Part shown: positions 40,640-53,500 of the stretch, piece after piece | Numbering within the stretch: position 1 is the stretch's first letter | Layout: every line of letters starts with the position of its first letter | Assembly (NCBI GenBank): GCA_022829145.1 | Contig: CM040746.1 | Span: 39,033,212 to 39,097,211, forward strand | Direction: 5' to 3' | Length of the DNA stretch: 64,000 nucleotides | Source of the DNA: Albula goreensis | Taxonomy: Eukaryota > Chordata > Actinopteri > Albuliformes > Albulidae | Translations under genes and position numbers: made by a program | The notes under the pieces: model-generated | Told to the model about the DNA's origin: nothing | The model's database searches: none | Seen by the model: the letters and a program-made list of their open reading frames with translations, nothing else

Positions 40640-42660
40640 CTACTTGTGCTCAGGAATGTCACCTGGCTCTGTGGTGTGGTCTGAAACTGTTCACTGATGA
40701 CCATGAAAGGGATTAAAGTAGACTTTGTTGAAATGCTCTTTGAACCAAAGAAGAAGCACTGCTTCAGTATCAGTGACATCCACTTGCTGTATTTGGAACC
40801 TTAGAGGTGGCATTGCCATACTTGCAAGGCACTTTGATGATCAACTGTTTAGTTTTTGGTGCATAGTTTCACAAACGCATGGTTTCATATATGATTTACA
40901 GATTTGTCCAGGTTTGAAATATTTAAAAATTTCCTGGCTGATTTTTATTAACGTGTTGTGTCCGGTGTTACTTTTCATTTTATGATCATTTATTTCCCAC
41001 TTCACCTGAATTTACTTTTATTTATTGTTAGCTGTCCTCACCTAACCAGTAACTTAGAATTAGACTTAGAATGTTTTATTCACACATGGTTAGCTATTTT
41101 CTGATAATTTTAATAAAAAGGAGTACATTTTTTCATACACTGCAAGTAGAACATGAAGTATTAATCTACCAAGCTTAGTGGTGCTGGTGGAACCGTAAAA
41201 TCATTTTGTTTTGCAATATTATCTGGTGATGATATAGAGTATGGAGAGCATTTTGCAGCTGACCAGGAACAGTGGGGGAGTCGACCATTTCCAGGAGTGT
41301 CTTGATTTGACATGTTTTCAGTGCTCTAAAAATATGAATGCTAAAATGTCATTGCTGTTTTGTCAGAGCGCACCATAATCCGACAATTACTGTATCCAGA
41401 TTTAGCTTTCGGGCATATACCATTGCTGGATTCTGCTGGTTATCATACATGATCATTTCCTGTGTGCGGATTGTGCTGGGACACAGAGAGGAGCACAGAG
41501 GTTTTCGGAGGTCGGACCTAATGCAAGGAGAAACATACCTTTCCCACTCCACGCTAGCTCCTGCTCTGTATATAACATGAGAGCCGTTCGTGTTTGGATC
41601 CTGTGCAGTCATACGTTCTGAACTGTTCCCCATCCATCGATGTAAATGCAGAGTACTTGCTGTATGTCAGACGTTTTTGTCCGGTGTAGCGCGTTTACTC
41701 TGGAACAGCGGAAAATGACATCGTTCGACAGAGGTTAGGTCATCCGTTGTTGAGGGAAAGATCTAGCCTTGACTCCTTTGTTTTACCTGCAGTTCCACAG
41801 TAGACGGTTATCTCACTCTGCATCTCCATGGCATTCCCTTAATGCGACGTCCACGCCGCTAATGCACGCAGATGGCGCTTTAACTCATAAATATTTACAG
41901 TCGGGCCAATGGCAAGAAAGACCAGATAATGACACGCGTCGAACTGCACTTTGTAGTTTTGCTCTTGGCATTCTAATGGAGGCCGGCTCCACTTGCTGCC
42001 TTTCATTTATGCGACGTGCTCCGGGTTCTCCGTCACATAAATGAAATGACATGATGCAGACGGTGTGAAGGCCATTGGGCAGTAAACCTGTGGTCCCATT
42101 GATCAGCCGGGACCGCACGCAACCTCACAGCATGTCGACACATCAGAGCAAAGAGACAGGCCTTATCATTTTCACTTGACATCCCCTCTTCCATTCTATC
42201 TTTCATTTTATTCTATTGATTTCATACATTTCATACACCTCCCAAGCCCAGACATAACCATTTCATTTCTCATTTTATTCTAAATATAGTGTGACCTTCC
42301 CGAATCATACAGCTGCTTCATTGAAAAAGATCAAATACTCTAACTATAGAGATGTCTTATTCAATATTTAATTCCACCTGTAAACCAGAAAATCTCATTG
42401 CTATGTCGACAAAAACCCAGTATGGAAGGTTACTCTATAAAGAATAATAGCGGTATAAAATGAATTCAGAAAGAATTAAACAAAAACAACAAATATACAA
42501 TTCAAACTTCCCATACCACCCAGAGACCATGTTCAAAAGATCAAATACTGTACCGATTCGTTGTATTCAATATTTAATAAAACCTCTAAACTAGAGGATT
42601 TTCTCCATCTTATCACCATGTCAATAAAGAAGTACGTCAATACAAAAGGAATGGAGAATG
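40640..42660. other. Intronic interval, no gene seen
   Basis: AT-rich non-coding sequence with short open frames only. No element recognised. Confidence 0.45.
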
Positions 42661-42668
42661 GCCTATTC

Positions 42669-42705
42669 AAATAAGGATAAACAAACAAACAAATAAATAA
42701 ATAAA
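42669..42705 (+). repeat. (AAAC)n(AAAT)n microsatellite
   Basis: Short runs of aaac followed by aaat units. Confidence 0.85.
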
Positions 42706-42807
42706 TGGAGCAGGGGGTGGTGTTTGTGAGGCAGTGCTGGGAGAAGGTGTGGAGCTGGGCTGAGTGCTGTAGCCCAGCTGTGGAGGGTGATGGAGAGGAG
42801 AGGGGAA

Positions 42808-43546
42808 GCTGTGTGCTGCTGTGTGAAGCTGTGGGCTGCTGCGTGAAGCTGTGTGCTGCTGTGTGAAGCCAAGTGCTGCTGTGTGAAGCTGTGTGAAGCT
42901 GTGTGCTGCAGTGTGAAGCTGTGTGCTGCTGTGTGCTGCTGTTTGAAGCTGTGTGAAGCTGTGTGATGCCATGTGATGCTGTGTGCTGCTGTGTGAAGCT
43001 GTGTGAAGCTGAAGCTGTGTATTGCTGTGTGAAGCTGTGTGCTGTTGTGTGAAGCTGTGTGAAGCTGAAGCTGTGTGTTGCTGTGTGATGCCATGTGATG
43101 CTGTGTGTTGCTGTGTGAAGCTGTGTGAAGCTGAAGCTCTGTGCTGCTCTGTGCTGCTGTGTGAAGCTGTGTGAAGCTGAAGCTCTGTGCCGCTGTGTGA
43201 TGCTGTGTGATGCTGTGTGCTGCTGTGTGAAGCTGTGTGACGCTGAAGCTATGTGTTGCTGTGTGCTGCTGTGTGAAGCTGTGTGAAGCTGAAGCTGTGT
43301 GCTGCTGTGTGATGCTGTGTGAAGCTGTGTGAAGCTGAAGCTGTGTGTTGCTGTGTGATGCTGTGTGCTGCTGTGTGAAGCTGTGTGAAGCTGAAGCTCT
43401 GTGCTGCTGTGTGAAGCTGTGTGAAGCTGAAGCTCTGTGCCGCTGTGTGAAGCTGTGTGAAGCTGAAGCTCTGTGCTGCCGTGTGAAGCTGTGTGAAGCT
43501 GTGTGAAGCTGAAGCTCTGTGCCGCTGTGTGAAGCTGTGTGCTGCT
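42808..43546 (+). repeat. Composite 10-bp/6-bp minisatellite, about 740 bp
   Basis: It is built from 10-mers gctgtgtgaa, gctgtgtgct and gctgtgtgat with interspersed 6-mers gctgaa. In the right half these form larger blocks of roughly 36-46 bp, such as gctgtgtgaagctgtgtgaa then gctgaagctctgtg. A 300-codon His/Ser/Thr-rich frame on the minus strand (42663-43565) is a product of this array. Confidence 0.93.
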
Positions 43547-44707
43547 GGAATCCCCGGGACATCATTCAGCTGCCTGCCTGCCAGCATGAGCGGGCAAGAC
43601 ATCAGACGGCTGCTCCGCTGCATGGGGCGGGTGGGGGTGGGGGGCTGGGAGAGATTTTGCTGCAGTATTCAATGGGAAGCTTTCACACGATTCTCTTACT
43701 GGTAATGCCCCCCCACCCCCTCCTGCAACGCCAACCTCACAGACACCAGCTGAGCCCTCCGCAACACTGTACAAGCAGTGAAATTCTGCACAGGACGACA
43801 GAACACAGAATACAAATACAATGGATGAGAACATGGTGGGGTTTTTTTTTGTTTAAGGTCCGTTACAATTTTTTGCCCGTTTCCCAATGGGAGCTCCCCC
43901 TGCACCCCACACCACCAACCAACACACACATGATGGAGAGGGAGGATGGCAAGTTAACAAGGGGGATGCATTGGTCATTTTATAACATCGCCCCCTCATC
44001 CCCCCTCAAATCGCCTACTGCCTGTTTCTCTAAAAATTGAAATTCTGCCATGGCCTGAGCGCTCATGGAAATCCGAGTATCTGCGCCTAATCACACCGCC
44101 CCATCTTCAACATCAAGATCTCACATCGCAGAGCTATTTATAAAACCCGCACCGCTCAGCTATCTTTGAATCACACAGCGGCACCACAACGGAAAGTGCT
44201 GGATCATTCAAATTTGTGTCTGTTTGTGTGTTGTATTTTGTATCGTTGATTATAATCTCATACTAATCTTTGCATTTTTCACAATCTTTTCATTTCCTTT
44301 CGTTGTTGTTTTTATAAATATATGGTCGCTTTCAGCTGCAGCTGTTAATGTCATCTTGGAAAAGATACAGTTTAAAGCCACAAGAAATTAGAGTCAGAAC
44401 AGAGAATACTTGACTAAGAATGAGTTCTTTTTTAGTTTTTGTTAATATATTTGCATTATCTTAATTGCTTTGAAACAGCCAATTTTTAAAAAGAAGAGAG
44501 TGAATTAAAAAAAAAACTATTATGCATTTCCAATAAGTTGTGTTGGACTGCTTGAAAAATGAAGCTTGACTGAAATATAAATGGTCTTCTGTGATCAGAT
44601 TATTATTGTTCCCAATTACTTACAGTTTATACTCATTTATGCATCAATATAATTTCAGAAAAAGATTTCAGTATAAAGGAGTTAGCATCTGTGACTGCAT
44701 GAAAGCT
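43547..44707. other. Intronic interval, no gene seen
   Basis: It starts with a G-run cluster (43624-43649) and a C-rich stretch (43706-43723), then turns AT-rich. No coding evidence. Confidence 0.45.
43624..43649 (+). other. G-quadruplex-like run cluster
   Basis: GGGG, GGG, GGGGG, GGGGGG and GGG occur within 26 bp with one- or two-base loops. Confidence 0.65.
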
Positions 44708-46147
44708 CATCCTGTTAAGGCACTGTTCCAGTGTGTGAATGGGCCCCACAGTCTGCATCCTGTTAAGGCACTGCTCCAGTGTGTGGATGGGCCCCACAGT
44801 CTGCATCCTGTTAAGGCACTGCTCCAGTGTGTGGATGGGCCCCACAGTCTGCATCCTGTTAAGGCACTGTTCCAGTGTGTGGATGGGCCCCACAGTCTGC
44901 ATTCTGTTAAGGCACTGCTCCAGTGTGTGGATGGGCCCCACAGTCTGCATCCTGTTAAGGCACTGCTCCAGTGTGTGGATGGGCCCCACAGTCTGCATCC
45001 TGTTAAGGCACTGTTCCAGTGTGTGGATGGGCCCCACAGTCTGCATCCTGTTAAGGCACTGTTCCAGTGTGTGGATGGGCCCCACAGTCTGCATCCTGTT
45101 AAGGCCCTGCTCCAGTGTGTGGATGGGCCCCACAGTCTGCATCCTGTTAAGGCACTGTTCCAGTGTGTGGATGGGCCCCACAGTCTGCATCCTGTTAAGG
45201 CACTGTTCCAGTGTGTGGATGGGCCCCACGGTCTGCATCCTGTTAAGGCCCTGCTCCAGTGTGTGGATGGGCCCCACAGTCTGCAACCTGTTAAGGCACT
45301 GTTCCAGTGTGTGGATGGGCCCCACAGTCTGCATCCTGTTAAGGCACTGTTCCAGTGTGTGGATGGGCCCTACAGTCTGCATCCTGTTAAGGCACTGTTC
45401 CAGTGTGTGGATGGGCCCCACATTCTGCATCCTGTTAAGGCACTGTTCCAGTGTGTGGATGGGCCCCACAGTCTGCATCCTGTTAAGGCACTGTTCCAGT
45501 GTGTGGATGGGCCCCACAGTCTGCATCCTGTTAAGGCACTGTTCCAGTGTGTGGATGGGCCCCACATTCTGCATCCTGTTAAGGCACTGTTCCAGTGTGT
45601 GGATGGGCCCCACAGTCTGCATCCTGTTAAGGCACTGTTCCAGTGTGTGGATGGGCCCCACAGTCTGCATCCTGTTAAGGCACTGCTCCAGTGTGTGGAT
45701 GGGCCCCACAGTCTGCATCCTGTTAAGGCACTGTTCCAGTGTGTGGATGGGCCCCACAGTCTGCATCCTGTTAAGGCACTGTTCCAGTGTGTGGATGGGC
45801 CCCACAGTCTGCATCCTGTTAAGGCACTGTTCCAGTGTGTGGATGGGCCCCACAGTCTGCATCCTGTTAAGGCACTGTTCCAGTGTGTGGATGGGCCCCA
45901 CAGTCTGCATCCTGTTAAGGCACTGTTCCAGTGTGTGGATGGGCCCCACAGTCTGCATCCTGTTAAGGCACTGTTCCAGTGTGTGGATGGGCCCCACAGT
46001 CTGCATCCTGTTAAGGCACTGTTCCAGTGTGTGGATGGGCCCCACAGTCTGCATCCTGTTAAGGCACTGTTCCAGTGTGTGGATGGGCCCCACAGTCTGC
46101 ATCCTGTTAAGGCACTGTTCCAGTGTGTGGATGGGTCCCATGGTTTG
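44708..46147 (+). repeat. 48-bp minisatellite, 30 copies in perfect register
   Basis: The unit starts catcctgttaaggcactgtt and ends gatgggccccacagtctg. Thirty units fill exactly 1,440 bp without an indel. Variation is limited to a few positions: ctgttcc/ctgctcc, a ccctgc variant in units 9 and 12, and an attctg variant in units 15 and 18. A block of near-identical units (22-29) lies on the right. As 48 is divisible by 3, three frames stay open for about 500 codons (two on +, one on -). The + frame reads as a 16-residue repeat, HPVKALFQCVDGPHSL. No signal peptide, splice context or codon asymmetry argues for a gene. Confidence 0.97.
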
Positions 46148-47920
46148 CATCCTGTTAATATGTACAGTCTGGTCTGGTACCAAACCCAGACTGTTCCAGT
46201 TGAGACTGTTGCCTACAGGGTGACAGTCAGTAGGGACGTCCATGTCTCATTGCTCTCCAGCGGCCCCTGCTGAGCAGTCGGGCACTAACAAGCTGCCGAC
46301 ACAGAGCTGCTTGCCTGCGCTCAACCCGGGTCAGGGAGGTTACGGTGAGGAGCAGGGCCCATAGAGCATTCTAGACTAGGAGACGGTACATTACAGCAGC
46401 GAAGAGAACTTCTCTCCGTGATTCCTCCTGGCGATCTGTGTCGGTTTAGACTGTCCAGGACCTGATTAGCCCTTCCCACCGGACTGTATGGAGTTTTATT
46501 CTTCAACTGTCTCCTACCACCTCCCCAGCCTCCGTCCAGGAAAAACCACAACCGCAAAATTTAAGCCGTTTAATCAATACTGCTTCATTTTTTTCCTCCA
46601 GCCAAAGCTCAGTCTTTGATGAATTAAGCTCACTCTGACGGAGGGCAGTGTTTAGCCAGCCTTCACCTATTCCCAGGGACTGGAACACAGCTCTTGGCCA
46701 GCAGATATGGAAAGGACTGGTATGCTGTTAAAAGCACAGGAGAACAGTGTGACCTCCAAGAGCAAATGAAAAGCAGTGATTCAACAAGTTAGACAGACCT
46801 CATTGACCTACATAGTGAGCCATGTTCTCCTCCTACATGTTCTCCTGTAGGTTTTGAAGTACATGAACAGCAAGCTAAAACCACCAGTAGTGTTTTTGAA
46901 TGCAAATGTGCAGTATTTATTTGGGACTGAAAATATAACCAACTTAACTTTGCACATTTTCGAGTTTTAGTTTGCCTCTTTTACTTTGTTCCATTCAGCC
47001 ATCAATCACTGCAAAGCACTGTGAATTTAATTAAATAGTGTTGCATTTTAATGACTGCTTTTGCATGTTCTTGGTGTCATCATTTGTTGCAAACCTTTTC
47101 AAAATGACAAATTTTAAATTTTCTTATTATTTTTCTGGAGCACTCTTCAGAAGTGATTTTATATTCATCGTGCTTCGTAATGTCTGGTGCACATAACTGC
47201 ATTGTATAATAATAGTCTTGTTATTTATAGGAGCTTAGTCAGGAGTTAAAGTCACGCTTTAGAATGTCCTCTCGTTTTTACAACTCACCTGGGTGAAATT
47301 AGGCTATGGATGAGAAGAACAGCTTTTCTGTGATGCAAAGTTAGCCACAAATTGCACCTCAGAGAATGGGCCTATTAACAGGTAATTATGCCGCCCTGAA
47401 ACAACTCTATTTTAGCAATCAGCGCTTTCGCCGAGATCTTTCATTAAGGCTCATACATACAATTACACACGTTAGAGGTTTCAGCCTGTTAAGGTAGTAG
47501 ATTTTTTTCTCCTGTTCTTTAAAATACATTATTTAATTACAAATACAATTCTGTGAATTAGGGACCTGTGACTTATATCAATTACATGCTGTGAGGGCAG
47601 CTTCTAAACCTGAGTGATAAAACACTGTCTGTTTTAAGCATAGTGTTATATTCCTTGCGCCACAATTTTTGGCTGATGTCAATTTGTGTGTTCAAAATGA
47701 TGAGATGTGCCTGGCTTATAACAAATTTAACATTGGAATAAAATTTCTAAAAATTATCACAATTTAAGCATTTTATGTAAAACTAGAAACTTTTGATTGA
47801 TCCCAAATGAAGATGATGGCTGGTCTAAGTGTAGCTGCCCTCTCTACGCTCACAGCACAGCTGTTATTCAAATGGGGCACATTGGGAATGCCATGTCTTA
47901 CATCACTCTTCTATAAACAC
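46148..47920. other. Intronic interval, no gene seen
   Basis: The first bases are a decayed repeat unit. The rest is mixed, then AT-rich. The stretch at 47330-47470 looks like unique sequence and could be a conserved non-coding element, untested. Confidence 0.4.
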
Positions 47921-48208
47921 TACACTGTCTTTACGCACCTTCAATACACTATCTTTACACACCTTCAGTACACTCTCTTTACACACCTTCAGTACACTAT
48001 CTTTACACACCTTCAGTACACTATCTTTACGCACCTTCAGTACGCTGTCTTTACGTGCCTTCAGTACACTATCTTTACACACCTTCAGTACACTCTTTTT
48101 ACACACCTTCAGTACACTGTCTTTATGCACCTTCAGTACACTGTCTTTACGCACCTTCAGTACACTGTCTTTAGGCACCTTTAGTACACTATCTTTACGC
48201 ACCCTTAG
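47921..48208 (+). repeat. 24-bp minisatellite, 12 copies
   Basis: The unit starts tacact[ag]tctttac[ag]cacc and ends ttcag. Twelve units run in perfect 24-bp register. Both strands stay open across the array (KDSVLKVR-type frame on the minus strand) because 24 is divisible by 3. Confidence 0.96.
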
Positions 48209-49051
48209 TTGAGCCGCTGGTGCAGAGTGGGATTAGCAGGTCGCACTCAGTGAGCATACAGTGTAGTAAAGTCTGGTATTCTACAGAACAGCCTCAGGTG
48301 TGGGTGTCCTGCGCATGGGAGCACCCCTGTAAACATTACACACTTTCTGTCTTGTAAACGGGCGGGACGGCGTCTGCCCGCTTCATGCAGCTGTGAGTGA
48401 CTAACACTGACACTGAGGGCGGCAGAACTGCTCATCAATGTCTGACAAACCCGGAGCCTGACGCAAGGTTTATGTGAGGATTTTCACCCACATAGTTGTT
48501 GCTGAAACAAATTTGGTTTGATATGTAATTGCTTTGTTTTTGTCTCTCTGAAGACTCAAAGGGATTTTGAGGGATGAGGATGTTGCCACAACAGCGAATT
48601 TAAACCGTCTTTGTTTGACTATGGCTTCAAATGCAACCATGGTGAAGTAACTTGTGGAAAGTTAAGTCATTTTTTTTTTTTTTTGTGGAAAGGCAGATTT
48701 GAGAGTGATGGTGGGATTTTCCCTCTCTTTGGTTCGTTTTGGGATCCTGCTGTTGTTGAAACGGGCTGGGTCTGGTTTATATACTTGGCAGATGACGAGC
48801 CATGGGGCTGGCGGGGCGGTGTAGGAGAGAAGGAAGAAAAAAAACGGTGCGGTTTGTTTTGAAACATCAGCGCAGACAGAACCACCGGTCACTCGGGACG
48901 GCTGGACATTCAGGGCAGAATAATATTAGACACTGCTGTCCAGCAGCTTTCAGAATAAACCCCAGCTAAGAGGAGCTGCATATGTGGTACTGACACATGA
49001 CCTGTCACTGTACAGGCATGTGGAAATTTCCATCTTCATAGCCATATATCA

Positions 49052-49090
<39 letters not shown>

Positions 49091-50220
49091 GGGCTGTCAG
49101 TAGATTTGAAAAAATTAACGAATCGATGACATGATTTGCTGTAATACGATTAATCACACTTCAGGGATCTTTAGTGCATTAATTTTGACATATGTGTTGA
49201 TATACGGTACATACTTAAATATATACATACATATTTATTTATTTATTTATTTATCAATTAGTCAAGCTCAGCACCGAGCACTGGGTAAAGTCGTCAGCCG
49301 TTACAGCATGTTTCAGTGAAGATAATGCTCCATCACGTTTGGCGAGAACCGGGCGCCCAAACGCGACGCCATTCTCAGGCAGAAGGCTTTGTCTCAAGGG
49401 AACAAACGGCACAGAAACAGCCAGTCCTTTCCCCGCGTCGGGCCCGGCCGTGCGTTACGGTTCACCTCTTCTGTGTGCGTGACAGGTGATGACACTCTCC
49501 ACTGCTCATAAGTCCCAGCTCCTCCATTATCACTTCTGCTGACATGGAACTGACAGTGAGAAAACTTCATGGGTGCTGCTTTAATGATGCGGCCTTAGAG
49601 TGTGAGAGATCCGCGCACACGGGTTATAAATAACTTTGGTTGTTTCTGAACAGACATGTGCGCGCACACACATGCGTACACACAAACACACACATTCATG
49701 AATGCACATGTATTATATACTAGTGTAGCCACTCAATTTAATATTACCTGGTGAGAGATTAATATGAGAGAGGAATTCTGAAGTGAAATAATGTCTTAAA
49801 AGATATAAAACAAGGTGAAAGACATGTCTATGGCTGTGACATTCCAGGCACATGTAAAACTTTCACATTAAGCATGTTAAAGCAGGCATTTTTCATGAAA
49901 GTTTTTTTCAGTCTTTGATGTATATGGCTGTAATTCCTTTGGATTTATCCCAAGCATAAATGTGGCCTTTTTCTTCTGGACTTGGCCAAATACAGACATA
50001 TTAAACTCACCATTCATCCTCTTTCCAGCACTTTCTCCTCCTCGTGGACAGGGAATGTCAACACATGAGACAATTAAGCCAGATCAATGCAGTGTATCGA
50101 ATGGTTTCTGCCAGGGGGGGGACCGTGACGTTTATAATGAATATTTATTTTACGCACTGCGATTAGCAGCATGTGCTCAAGTCTGTTCCTCTCGCAGCCC
50201 AGACTGTGCAGACATAAAGA
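48209..50220. other. Intronic interval with repeat fragments
   Basis: It contains T15 at 48670-48684, (GT)15 at 49059-49088 with an adjoining repeat fragment, (ATTT)n at about 49231-49253, and a CpG-richer stretch at 49330-49460. No coding evidence. Confidence 0.45.
49059..49180 (+). repeat. (GT)n plus fish interspersed-repeat fragment
   Basis: (GT)15 is followed directly by ttagggctgtcagtagattt, then acgaatcgatgacatgattt and gattaatca. This resembles a common vertebrate 'gggctgtcaatcgattaa' repeat rich in ATTAATC motifs. The family name is uncertain. Confidence 0.5.
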
Positions 50221-50590
50221 AGGGGTCGTCTCTCTCTTTTTCTCTCACCTTCTCTCTCTCGTTTCCCTTCTCATTCTCACCTCCATCTCTCTCCAGACAA
50301 ACCCCCCCATGTTTCTCTTTCCCCTCCGCTCTCTTCTTCCCTCTCTCTCTCTTGCTCTCTCTCTCTGTCCCTCTTTATCACCTCCTTCTCTCCCCAGACC
50401 TTACCCTGCCTCTTTCTCTTTCACCTCTTCTCTCCTCCCTCTCTCTCTCTCTCTCTCTCTCCCCCATGCATGTTGTTTCAGTCTCTCTTTCCCTTTTCTC
50501 TTTCTCACCTGTGATGCTCACCCACCATACCCTGTCTCTTTCTCTCTCTCCTCTCCTCCTCCCTGTCTCTCTCTCTCTCTCTCTCCTGTT
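50221..50590 (+). repeat. Pyrimidine-rich (TC)n tract, about 370 bp
   Basis: Long runs of ctctct/ctttct are broken by cacc and cag. Ser/Leu/Phe-rich frames (+) and Arg/Glu-rich frames (-) are artefacts of composition. The tract is potentially triplex-forming. Confidence 0.9.
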
Positions 50591-53500
50591 CATGCTGTTC
50601 TTCTGTCCCGCTGCTCTCTACAGTAGGAAACCTCATCACCAGCACAGCTGATCCATCAGCGGTGCCTGCTCTAATTGCGAGTAGCCGTCGAAAATGACAA
50701 GTCACAAAGCCGAGGCTCCCGACGCCAGCAGAGCGACCATGTCACACCGTCTGCATTATCGCTGCGGGCTATGGCATGGCTTTTTGTTATATTTTTATTT
50801 ATTTCTTTTCTCAGGGGCTGGCTGTCTTGGCAGCCTGCCGCTGGTGCACGGTCCCTCTCAGGCAGGTTTCATTTACACGGCATAGGTCAGGTGATTTACT
50901 CTGAGGTGTAAATTACAGCAAACCAGAGCTTACAAGCACTAGAAATTATGAAGACGTTTATGGAAGAATTCGATGAAGTCAACTGGTCATTGAGCACTTA
51001 AGACATAAAAGTAAAGTTTCTTACGTCCTCTGGGAACTAATTCCCGCTGGCCATACCAACCGTTCTTGCATGCAGTACAGATGGGACTTATCTGTCCTGG
51101 TAGGTATAAGTTATTGAGCAAAGTAAGCCGTTAGTTCACTGAGTTCGTTCTCCAGCCAGTTCCATGTGTTACTATGCCTCCTCTTAATGATTCCAGTATT
51201 TTTCTGTCCATAGACAAAAGTGATAAAAATATGTAGAATTCCAAAATAGCTGATACCAATTTATTCATTATAAAATATATTTTTAATTAACTCAATTTAA
51301 TTATGAGGTCAAATCACAATCTATAATACATGCATTTTAATGAGACATATCATATCATTTTTCTCCCATTGGTCTTTGGAGAAACGCCCTTTGGCATGTT
51401 GGAAATTTTCTCTCTCTCTTCCCTGATCGTACTATTTTCACTTCGCCAGCAGTGCAGAAAAGAGAGAGTGGACAGGTCATCTCGTGTCCAATTTGGCTTT
51501 GTTGTAAAGTGCAGGCAGAAGCATGGGAGAGAGAGAAGGAGAATTTATCTCCACAGATCACGGCTCTTAAGTCAAGAGTAAAGAAGCATGTGCAATTATC
51601 CGCATTTCAATCCATTAAGTTGAGAAACAGAATGCCATTGTTCCCTGCCTCGGTGCTGCACTGCGGTGGGTGTATTTACTCAAGAGAGTTTCTAGCTAGA
51701 CAAAGTGACATGGGAATGCTCTTAAACTCTGCTGTGAATTTATATTACAGCGACTTCCAAATAAATCCAAGCATAATAATTTCCTCCCTATCTGTGCCGG
51801 CTAGTACTTTCCAGAGACCGACTGCAGGAGAACAGCGATGTGCGTGTGTTCGGGGCAGCGATGTGCGTGTGTTCGGGGCGGCGATGTGCGTGGGTTCGGG
51901 GCAGCGATGTGCATGTATTCGAGGCAGTTAAGCGTTTAATGGTATGCGCAGAGGACAAGGAGGACCAAAATACATCGAGGGCATTCTGTGGTGTGTTTAG
52001 GTCGTACTTTTACTGTGGGAGAATGCTGGGTCAAGTTTGGCAGGAAGTCTCTTCTCGTGTTTCCTGCCTGTCGCACATAAGCTGGAAGTGGAGGGCTTTT
52101 TTTCCCAGAGGTCTTTGTTGCCAGATGCTGGTGTGGTTTGGATAGGCAGCCAGGATGGCGGTATGCGGCTACGGTGACTAGCATTAAGTGGCATTGCTTT
52201 AAAGACCTTGGTGAAAGGGCCAAAAACCCTGGCGCTTCACCAGGGTAATGGTTGAGCTTTGAGATTTATTTCCTCAAAGACGCTGGACCATTTCATTTCC
52301 TTGGGTTGCTTTGAGTTTGGCTAATATGCAGTGCAGTAGTCTGTTTCTCGTTTTTCAGATGCACAGCAGGTTGGCCCAAATCAGATTCCAGCGTCTGACC
52401 TACGCATGAAGGAGACGCAGGACAAACCCAGTGAGGTGTAGTCGTGCCTTCTGTGCTTACCTTGGTAATGTGTTTCTGAAACACAAACAGTTGGCTGAGC
52501 TCGTAATGGTTGGCCTAAACAAAAAAATTAAGCCAACCAAAGGAGCCCGATGCGCACTGCCGCTTCACTGCTTTTCATCGATTAGCATTATCGAGATTAA
52601 AACGATTGTTGATTTGCGCGGTTGCCACCACCTTGGATGCTCAATGTTAATCCAGGAGGAAGACACGCATGGTTCACGATGCAGGAAGCCGAGCGTTCGT
52701 TTCACATTCAGAGCGTCAGCCCCTCAATCGGAAACTAGAGAGAGGGAACGGTACTGCCGACCAACACATCGTCCTCTCATACCATGGCTGCATCTGTGTT
52801 CTAACATTTCTGCCTCATAACTTTTACGATTTTCATTTAGCCGGAGCGTTTACCGCAGGTTTTTAATCCGTGTAGCGCTTTTTCGTAAGCAGATGGCAAA
52901 GCATGGTTGAGAAGGCTTTGCTGTACATGGCTGGACTCTAACCCAGGAGGAATTACTCAGGAACGTATAATAGGCCAGTAATTAAATAAAGTCAAGAGTC
53001 GTTCCCACCCCTAATCATTTCTGTTATTACAGACTGTGACCAGAATAAAGCTGCAGTCAGCACTCTCTGTTCATAGCGAATAAAACTGTGTCAAAGTGCA
53101 TACCATAGTACTGCCGGTTAGACAAGTATGACTTATGAAAATGAACTACGTAATGCCTCATTTTTGACGCATATTAAAATATAGTGCAAAATAATTAAGT
53201 GATTTTAGACTTGGGAGATTCCAGTGCTAAATACCTACAGTAATATGTTATTTAACTCAGTGATTTGACATGCCTCTGTGATTTCTGTAATAAGACACGT
53301 TTAAAACCATGACCTCATGATGCTATGCATCTTAAAGAGCATTAAATGTGCTCAGAGTATGCACAAAAAATGGAATTGTAGAAGCGAATGTCAACTGCAC
53401 TTTCTGAATGTACAGTTCGCACTTTGATTTGAGGAAAATGGGAAACAACGAAACCATTTAGAGTTAAAACTCTTTGAATGATCAGTCACAGTCCTTGTTT

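Noticed and set aside
40170-40779. Cys- or His-rich proteins
   Set aside because: Translations of the compound GT array at 40243-40632.
42663-43565. 300-codon His/Ser/Thr-rich minus-strand frame
   Set aside because: Produced by the gctgtgtg-based minisatellite; composition only.
44708-46147. CRISPR array (regular repeats)
   Set aside because: Units are contiguous with no unique spacers, there are no cas genes, and the setting is a vertebrate intron.
44591-46273. 560-codon + strand frame and 536-codon - strand frame that look like a repeat protein gene
   Set aside because: They run on both strands and in several frames over the same 48-bp array. Frame-preserving repeats give this by arithmetic, and there is no splice, signal or conserved context.
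47807-48202. KDSVLKVR/YTVFTHLQ repeat peptides
   Set aside because: By-products of the 24-bp array, open on both strands.
49962-50651. 229-codon Ser/Leu/Phe-rich frame resembling a membrane protein
   Set aside because: Its hydrophobicity comes from the (TC)n tract. There is no family motif and several frames are open.
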